64,000 bases of DNA, from contig NZ_FXWM01000001.1 of the NCBI RefSeq assembly GCF_900177675.1, forward strand, positions 3,977,001-4,041,000. The letters are read 5' to 3'. Position numbers and translations under genes: made by a program. Of this stretch, positions 58,602 to 64,000 are shown piece by piece. This DNA is from Bacillus sp. OV166. Its GTDB lineage: Bacteria; Bacillota; Bacilli; Bacillales; Cytobacillaceae. The notes under the pieces were generated by a model. It searched no databases. It was not told the DNA's origin and worked only from the letters and a program-made list of their open reading frames with translations. Positions within the stretch are counted from its first letter, which is position 1; each line of letters starts with the position of its first letter.

Positions 58602-58653
58602 ATAATAAAGTGAAAACCCTCTATCCGCTTATAGAGGGTTTTCACTTTATTAT
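58602..58653 (-). terminator. Terminator of sstT
   Basis: A long perfect stem, AGTGAAAACCCTCTAT with ATAGAGGGTTTTCACT around CCGCTT; it overlaps the sstT stop codon. Confidence 0.85.
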
Positions 58654-59888
58654 GATGCTTTTTGGATATCTATGTTTTTTCCTTCTTTACGCATCTTATT
58701 AAATTCAGCAGTCGCTGTGAATAGGACGTCTGTAGATGAGTTCAGCGCCGTTTCAAAGGAGTCTTGTAAAACTCCGATGATAAATCCTACCCCAACTACT
58801 TGCATAGCCACATCTGCTGGAATTCCGAATAAGCTGCATGCTAGAGGAATAAGTAATAAGGAACCACCAGCAACCCCTGAAGCACCGCAAGCACATACAG
58901 CTGAGAGTACGCTGAGGATGATCGCTGTAGGTATATCCACTTGAATTCCTAATGTATGGACCGCTGCAAGTGTCAAAACAGAAATTGTAACTGCTGCACC
59001 AGCCATATTGACGGTGGCGCCTAGTGGAATTGATACAGAATAGGTATCCTTATCTAATCCTAGTTTTTCACATAATCTCATATTGACTGGAATGTTTGCA
59101 GCCGAGCTGCGTGTAAAGAATGCTGTAATGGCGCTTTCCCTAATGCACTTAAAAACAAGCGGGTATGGGTTCTGACGAATGGCCGCAAACACAATGATTG
59201 GATTAACAACAAGTGCCACAAAGACCATGCAGCCAATCAAAACTATAAGTAATTTTCCATAACTTAGTAAAGATTCAATTCCATTTGTCGTAATAGATTC
59301 TATGACTAGGCCCATGATTCCAAATGGTGCAAACTTTATGACCCATGTAACTACCTTGGATACTGCATCTGAAAAATTAGAAATCATTGTTTTAGTCGTA
59401 TCCGGGGCATTTTTCAAAGCCACACCAAGGACTATTGCCCATGCCAGAATACCGATATAGTTCCCATTAAAAATGGCCTTCACTGGGTTATCTACAACGT
59501 TCATCAGTAATGCTTTGAGCACCTCTACCACACCACCAGGAGCCGCCAATTCTTCGGCACCCTTTGCAAGTGTTAAGCCTACAGGAAAAATAAAGCTTAC
59601 AATAACAGCAATTAATCCTGCTAAAAAGGTTCCTAGAAGGTACAAGAAAATGATGGACTTCATATTCGTTTGGTGACCACTCTTGTGTTGAGCGATGGCT
59701 GACATAACTAAGAAAAGTACCAGAACTGGTGCTATTGCTTTTAATGCCCCTACAAACAAAGAACCTAATATCACAACGGGTTTTGCTGCTTCTGGGATCG
59801 TTACAGCAAGTATAATACCAACAATTAAACCTACAATTATTTGTTTTACCAGACTAAACTGATTCCACTTTTTCATTAGATTTTTCAA
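58650..59888 (-). CDS. sstT: Serine/threonine:Na+ symporter
   Basis: 412 residues from TTG 59888, eight bases after GGGGG; this equals the usual length, and the upstream 13 codons are dropped. About 8-9 helices plus re-entrant loops; ESAITAFFTRSSAANIPVNM contains the SSAANIP motif and NMAGAAVTISV the Na+/substrate loop of the dicarboxylate/amino-acid:cation symporter family. Imports serine and threonine with sodium. Confidence 0.92.
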   Translation of the reverse strand: MKNLMKKWNQFSLVKQIIVGLIVGIILAVTIPEAAKPVVILGSLFVGALKAIAPVLVLFLVMSAIAQHKSGHQTNMKSIIFLYLLGTFLAGLIAVIVSFIFPVGLTLAKGAEELAAPGGVVEVLKALLMNVVDNPVKAIFNGNYIGILAWAIVLGVALKNAPDTTKTMISNFSDAVSKVVTWVIKFAPFGIMGLVIESITTNGIESLLSYGKLLIVLIGCMVFVALVVNPIIVFAAIRQNPYPLVFKCIRESAITAFFTRSSAANIPVNMRLCEKLGLDKDTYSVSIPLGATVNMAGAAVTISVLTLAAVHTLGIQVDIPTAIILSVLSAVCACGASGVAGGSLLLIPLACSLFGIPADVAMQVVGVGFIIGVLQDSFETALNSSTDVLFTATAEFNKMRKEGKNIDIQKAS

Positions 59889-60296
59889 GATATATTCCCC
59901 CACTTGTTTAAGATAATATTGCAACATTCATTGTCCGTTTAGATGCGCATGTTCACTCTCCACTTAATCAACTAAACTATTTTCTAATAAATAGTACTAT
60001 ATTGAATTTTTAGATAAATTATAATAGCATCATTTTTGTACCGAATGTTTTTCTATCTTGAGATCAAGATTTTTTCACCTCATTCGTATTGTTTGTTATT
60101 TGACTATATTAACTCATTAACTTACGTGAATCAAGTGATATTTTAAGATAAAAAACGAACATTAATAAAAAAATATTAAAAAATGTTCGAGTTTAATTAA
60201 ATGTAGATTCCGTTGATTATTGAACTAAAGAATATAAATGTACACAGAAAAAGAGAATTCAGTGTAGAATAACTATTATGAAGTGGAGGTCGTAAA
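59889..60296. other. Intergenic region between sstT and the glutaredoxin-like gene
   Basis: Divergent promoter region without a gene. ATCTTGAGATCAAGAT (60054-60069) is a palindrome followed by Ts. CGAACATT (60156-60163) and AATGTTCG (60182-60189) form an inverted pair resembling two PurBoxes of the Bacillus PurR repressor. Confidence 0.5.
60151..60193. promoter_or_regulatory. Candidate PurR box pair
   Basis: Two CGAAC-centred boxes in inverted orientation (AAAAACGAACATTA and, on minus, AACTCGAACATTTT) about 15 bases apart. B. subtilis PurR binds CGAA-centred box pairs with similar spacing. It could serve sstT (serine is a source of purine carbon) or the glutaredoxin-like gene. The fit to consensus is partial. 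Confidence 0.4.
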
Positions 60297-60539
60297 ATGA
60301 AAAAAGTGATTATTTATTCGCAAGAGACGTGCCCACCTTGTCATGCGGAAAAACTATGGTTAAAAGAAAATGGGATTGAGTTCGAAGAAAAAGATATTCG
60401 TAAAAACGATCAATATCTGCAAGAACTTATTGAACTAGGTGCTTCTGCTACACCAGTAACCATTATCAAAGACGAAGATAGCGAAGAGTTCATCCTTGGA
60501 TTTGATCAAGCGAAATTCGCTGAATTATTTGGGGTTTAA
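60297..60539 (+). CDS. Glutaredoxin-family protein
   Basis: 80 residues, ATG 60297 after AAGTGGAGGTCGTAAA. VIIYSQETCPPCHAEKLWLK has the CPPC redox site at the start of helix 1; ATPVTIIKDEDSEEFILGFD has the cis-Pro. Thioredoxin fold, NrdH/glutaredoxin-like size; reduces disulphides in the cytoplasm. Confidence 0.9.
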   Translation: MKKVIIYSQETCPPCHAEKLWLKENGIEFEEKDIRKNDQYLQELIELGASATPVTIIKDEDSEEFILGFDQAKFAELFGV

Positions 60540-60567
60540 TGTCTGTAATAAGATAAAGTTATATAAC

Positions 60568-60612
60568 AAAAAAAGGTGTGCTAAATTAAGACATTTGGCA
60601 CTCTTTTTTTGT
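60568..60612 (+). terminator. Terminator of the glutaredoxin-like gene
   Basis: AAAAAGGTGTGC and GGCACTCTTTTTTT form an imperfect stem with a strong T-run. Confidence 0.5.
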
Positions 60613-60809
60613 ATCTAGACGAAACTTTAAAGTAACCGTCCAATTCTTCTCAAAATGGTCATAAAACCTTGAAATAACAACAAAAATGGCATGCGTCAAT
60701 TTGTATTCGTGCTCCTCAAAACGGTAACCTTTAACTAACACGAGCAAGTGCTTTTTGAGAAATATATTTCCCTTCCAAGGAACCTCTCAGTTACAAAGAA
60801 ATATAGATT

Positions 60810-61814
60810 TTATTCTCCTACTATCTTCGCGTTCTTCAGCATCTCCTCTGTTAAGGTGATTCCTTCCTCCTTAGCAGCTTTTTTGTTGATAAACAGCTCA
60901 AGGTTTTCCGGGAAGCCAACTGGAATTTCGTTAGGTTTCTTTCCTTTGAGAATTTCCACAGCCATTTTACCGGTAGAGTAGCCTAGATCGTGATAGTCAA
61001 ATCCATAAGATGCGAAGGTTCCACGTTTTACAGAATCGCCTTCACCGACAAAGGTTGGGATATCTTGGGCGTTGGCTACAGTTATAACCGATTCTAGGGC
61101 AGAAACAACGGTGTTGTCCTTTGGAATGTATAATACGTCCGCACGCCCTACCATTGACTCGGCTGCTTGTTTTACTTCGGTACTAGCAGTTATGGTTGTT
61201 TCAACCGCCTCCAGCCCTGCTGCCTCTAATGCGGTTTTCGCGTGTTTAACATTTACAACAGAGTTGGGTTCACCATTGTTATATATGATGCCTACCTTCT
61301 TGGCATCGGGGATAAATGTTTTAATTGCAGCAATCGTATTCTTTATCGCATCTGGGTGCGTATCAGATGTGCCTGTCGCATTCCCGCCTGGCTTTTCCAG
61401 GCTTTTGACAAGTTCGGCCCCAACTGGATCAGTAATGGCGGTAAACAATATTGGAATATCCTTCGTCTGCTTGACCACCGCCTGAGCACTAGGGGTGGCG
61501 ATAGCCAAAATAAGGTTATTCTTGTCTGCAACCAATTTTTGGGCAATAGACATATTATTGTTCATATCTCCCTGGGCATTTTGGTAATCAAGCTTCAAGT
61601 TCTTTCCTTCTTCATAGCCGGCATCCTTTAGAGCCGCGATAAAACCCTCTCGTGCAGCATCAAGTGACGGATGCTCGACAATTTGCGTAATACCTATTTT
61701 CACCACTTTCTCGTTTTTGTCCTTTGTCTGTCCGCCAGTTTCCTTACTTCCCCCTCCACATGCCGAAAGCAACAATAATACCCCACAAAATAATAACGCT
61801 AAACTCTTTTTCAT
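60810..61814 (-). CDS. ABC transporter substrate-binding lipoprotein (ABC_sub_bind/TrpX-like)
   Basis: 334 residues. Lipobox LLSACGGG (Cys19). KIGITQIVEHPSLDAAREGF, IATPSAQAVVKQTKDIPILF, TGTSDTHPDAI and GFDYHDLGYSTGKMAVEILK are conserved in the ABC_sub_bind family, linked in Firmicutes to tryptophan/tyrosine uptake. The usual permease and ATPase genes are not adjacent on either side, so the partner transporter must be elsewhere. Confidence 0.88.
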   Translation of the reverse strand: MKKSLALLFCGVLLLLSACGGGSKETGGQTKDKNEKVVKIGITQIVEHPSLDAAREGFIAALKDAGYEEGKNLKLDYQNAQGDMNNNMSIAQKLVADKNNLILAIATPSAQAVVKQTKDIPILFTAITDPVGAELVKSLEKPGGNATGTSDTHPDAIKNTIAAIKTFIPDAKKVGIIYNNGEPNSVVNVKHAKTALEAAGLEAVETTITASTEVKQAAESMVGRADVLYIPKDNTVVSALESVITVANAQDIPTFVGEGDSVKRGTFASYGFDYHDLGYSTGKMAVEILKGKKPNEIPVGFPENLELFINKKAAKEEGITLTEEMLKNAKIVGE

Positions 61815-62413
61815 CTGTTATTCCTCCCCAAATCAAACCACTATTTATGTATTCTCCTGGTGAACAATAAAGGAAACAGTTTCCCTTACTATCGTAAATT
61901 ATTATAAAAAAAATTTATAATATTCAGATTTTATCACGTAAAGTAACTGTGGGACAATAGTAATTTTCAAGAATAAGATGTTTTATAATGATTTACATAT
62001 TAAGAACAAAGAAAAAGAACTATTTTATTTGGGGAAATTTGAGAAGATAGCCCTGCGAAGCATGTAAATTTGTATTGACCCACATTGGTGTACAGTAGTT
62101 TCTCGGATAATATAACCTAATTGGGAGACATATAAACCTTTTACTAAATAGTGATCATTTATATTTAAATTTCCTTTAAAAGTTTTATCATAGCTACTTT
62201 GGCTATTGTCCTGAACCATTTCTTTGTATCGTTGTTAGTTTCTCCTTTTAATAGCTCCTAAATATAGATTTTACAAAGAAAAAGTGTAAGGCACTCTAAT
62301 TGCTCTAATTGGTTCAACCAAAAACAATACCCTTAAATTCATACCGCCTCAAATAATCCATTGTTTCCTCAATTTCAAATTCGTTTGCAATATGCATTTT
62401 GACGTGCAGCATT
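61815..62413. other. Intergenic region of about 600 bp
   Basis: It carries the promoter of the substrate-binding gene and little else. One 64-codon minus frame (62025-62219) starts 18 bases after GGAGAAAC; its composition is not convincing and I leave it unconfirmed. No T-box or known riboswitch was recognised. Confidence 0.4.
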
Positions 62414-62460
62414 CAAAAAAAAGCACAAGGCACAATCCAATTGCTGGTTGTGCCTCGCAC
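62414..62460 (-). terminator. Terminator of the fdhD operon
   Basis: AGGCACAA and TTGTGCCT pair around CCAGCAATTGGA on minus; a run of eight Ts follows. Confidence 0.85.
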
Positions 62461-62494
62461 TCTATTGCAAAAACTGGTGGTTACAATTACAACT

Positions 62495-63298
62495 CTATTC
62501 TTGTATTCTCCAATCATGCGTGTAGATATTAAAACTTTGGTTACGAATAAACCCAACCGTTGTAATACCAAGTTTGTTTGCCATCTCAAGGGCTAGTTCA
62601 GTCGGAGCGGCTTTCGATAGAACAACAGAGCATCCCATTTTAGATGCTTTTATTAAAATTTCACTTGAGATTCTTCCACTAAACACAAGAATTTTATCGT
62701 TAGTTGGAATGGAATCCTTAACACAAAAACCATACAATTTATCAAGGGCATTATGCCTGCCGATATCCATTCGCATGACCAACATCCCATTTTGGTCACA
62801 CAATGCCGCATTATGAACCCCGCCTGTCCGCTTAAATGTCGCCGCTTCTTGCTGTAATGCCTTCATAAGCGAAATGCATTTATTAGGTGTGAGTGTCAAT
62901 TTGATATGATGGAGTTTCTTAGCCGTTAACGCATCATTGACAAAATAGAATCCTTGCCTTGACATTCCGCAACAAGAGGTTACATAGCGTTTGGACCTTA
63001 ATTTTTCGTATAAATCTGGCTGCTGTTTTACCGTAACATGCGCAAAGCCCCGGCCTTCTTCGATCCAAATATCTTCTATATCATCAAAGTGTTTAATCAC
63101 ATTTTCCGATGCCAAAAAACCAATAACCATCTCTTCTAGATATTCTGGCGTACACACCAGTGTCGCAAATTCTACTTGATTGAGTTTAATCGTGATGGGA
63201 AACTCGGTCACAATCGTATCATCTGTTCTAGATAATTCCCCATCCTTAAAACGAACAATTGAAAAACTAGTTTCATTCTGCAGTAACAAGTTCCTCAC
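62495..63298 (-). CDS. fdhD: Formate dehydrogenase sulfurtransferase FdhD
   Basis: 267 residues from GTG 63298, overlapping the previous stop (GTGA). YVTSCCGMSR has the catalytic Cys pair; RTGGVHNAALCD, DIGRHNALDKLYGF and SGRISSEILIKA are the FdhD motifs. It passes sulfur to the molybdenum cofactor of formate dehydrogenase. No fdh structural gene is in the window. Last gene of its operon. Confidence 0.95.
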   Translation of the reverse strand: MRNLLLQNETSFSIVRFKDGELSRTDDTIVTEFPITIKLNQVEFATLVCTPEYLEEMVIGFLASENVIKHFDDIEDIWIEEGRGFAHVTVKQQPDLYEKLRSKRYVTSCCGMSRQGFYFVNDALTAKKLHHIKLTLTPNKCISLMKALQQEAATFKRTGGVHNAALCDQNGMLVMRMDIGRHNALDKLYGFCVKDSIPTNDKILVFSGRISSEILIKASKMGCSVVLSKAAPTELALEMANKLGITTVGFIRNQSFNIYTHDWRIQE

Positions 63299-63642
63299 CC
63301 CTCAATCGGTTTTTCAAATAAAAAGACCGATATCGCAACATCTTCCTCAATATTGATGTCTGAGAATAGATTCAGTAATTTTGATTGAATGATGTCTTCC
63401 ATCTCAACCGGCTTATGTTGTTTATAATGCTCTTGAATCATTTTTGTTCTTGCCCGGTGTACTTGTTCAAACCCTTCAGGACTGTGCATGATAAACTTCT
63501 CAACAGGAGTTAAATTACCTCTGAGAGTCGTAATCGCCATATTTTCACAGAATACTGTTTTAATGGATTCTGGACCTTTTCCAAATAAGTCTTTTCTTAC
63601 CTTCCGGACAATTTCATTGAATTGATGTTCTTTTTTGCTCAA
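63295..63642 (-). CDS. DUF2294 protein
   Basis: 115 residues from TTG 63642, eight bases after GGAGGTG; the ATG 14 codons earlier has no ribosome site. NEIVRKVRKDLFGKGPESIK then TVFCENMAITTLRGNLTPVE is the DUF2294 start. Small soluble protein of unknown role, often near formate dehydrogenase genes in Bacilli. Coupled to both neighbours by overlaps. Confidence 0.8.
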   Translation of the reverse strand: MSKKEHQFNEIVRKVRKDLFGKGPESIKTVFCENMAITTLRGNLTPVEKFIMHSPEGFEQVHRARTKMIQEHYKQHKPVEMEDIIQSKLLNLFSDINIEEDVAISVFLFEKPIEG

Positions 63643-64000
63643 TGCGCTGCCACCTCCTGTTCTTAAAATAACTTCGCAATTCATTCATAGATGGAGTTAA
63701 CAAAAGATAACCAAAAATAAGCAATAGAATAACAAGCGTTAATAACAGGTTTTGCATCGCATCTGAACGATTAACGATAATGTAACGTACAGTTGCGGTA
63801 ATTCCAATGTAAATTAAATAACGCAGTGAGAAATTTTCACGTTTTTCAAGGTAAATTACTATCATTGAGAAAAAGGAAAGATATAGAAAAAAGTTTAAAA
63901 TTTGTTCTAATATCAAATGAACACTTTTTGAATCATAGATGGCATATATTCCAATATAGTAAGTTTGCCTCAGCATTAAATAGATCAAAAGGAACAGCAA
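63614..64000 (-). CDS. PsiE-family membrane protein, start outside the window
   Basis: At least 128 residues; the true start is beyond base 64000. Helices near 30-50, 60-78 and 82-102; LRYLIYIGITATVRYIIVNR matches the C-terminal part of phosphate-starvation-inducible PsiE proteins. It overlaps the DUF2294 start by 29 bases, so it is the first visible gene of the fdhD operon. Confidence 0.75.
   Translation of the reverse strand: MLFLLIYLMLRQTYYIGIYAIYDSKSVHLILEQILNFFLYLSFFSMIVIYLEKRENFSLRYLIYIGITATVRYIIVNRSDAMQNLLLTLVILLLIFGYLLLTPSMNELRSYFKNRRWQRIEQKRTSIQ

Noticed and set aside
62025..62219. 64-residue minus-strand frame between the ABC lipoprotein and fdhD
   Set aside because: Ribosome site is 18 bases away and the sequence shows no family or compositional support; left unannotated.

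Overview
The window is low-GC DNA from a Bacillaceae-type Firmicute (inference: Neobacillus/Cytobacillus-like). Grounds are strong AGGAGG-type ribosome sites, frequent TTG and GTG starts, and families typical of Bacilli (DUF4179/DUF4367/DUF4871 anti-sigma-type proteins, DUF3888, DUF2691, SstT, GlnA with a TnrA/GlnR-type box). No rRNA or tRNA gene was recognised.

Bases 224-49,620 are one continuous accessory region and the main discovery. About seventy copies (roughly fifty complete, twenty partial) of a repeat of about 90-100 bp lie in the same orientation, one after almost every gene. Each repeat has a left module (typical core ACTAACCTGCCCCGTTAGT), a central hairpin around GCCGCAGC whose flanks covary, and a right module (typical core TTGCACCCGTTAGTTGAAG). 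Read on the minus strand, as most genes are, the outer arms pair as CAACTAAC...GTTAGTTG, the inner arms pair imperfectly, and the central hairpin is followed by a T-run. This is the layout of an integron attC site with an intrinsic terminator built into its variable stem. Stop codons sit within a few bases of, or inside, the repeat. I read the region as an integron-like gene-cassette array, but no IntI-type integrase is present. The only recombinase (3477-4317, plus strand) is a XerC/D- or phage-like tyrosine recombinase with a frameshift near its start, lying between a left half-repeat and a right half-repeat. One repeat is interrupted by a 677-nt group II intron (20580-21256) one base from the position equivalent to the attC crossover, which parallels the group IIC-attC introns of integrons.

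The cassettes mostly encode small membrane proteins, secreted proteins and lipoproteins, immunity-like proteins (SUKH, double-CXXCG, ankyrin, HEAT, zinc ribbons), modifying enzymes (GNAT, Nudix, nucleotidyltransferase), an AAA ATPase, and three ECF sigma/anti-sigma pairs. Many are broken by one-base indels, a 20-bp duplication or truncation at a repeat. There are duplicated cassettes (13.0/31.6 kb), paralogous cassettes (2.3/18.2 kb; 0.9/44.5/48.5 kb) and near-identical repeats far apart, all signs of past shuffling.

From about 49.9 kb the window is ordinary chromosome without repeats: a truncated PfkB sugar kinase at the border, a MATE exporter, an acyl-CoA synthetase, a second-type PRPP synthetase, a nitronate monooxygenase-type enzyme, stand-alone glnA with a TnrA/GlnR-type operator, sstT, a glutaredoxin-like protein, an ABC substrate-binding lipoprotein, and an operon of a PsiE-like protein, a DUF2294 protein and fdhD running off the right edge.
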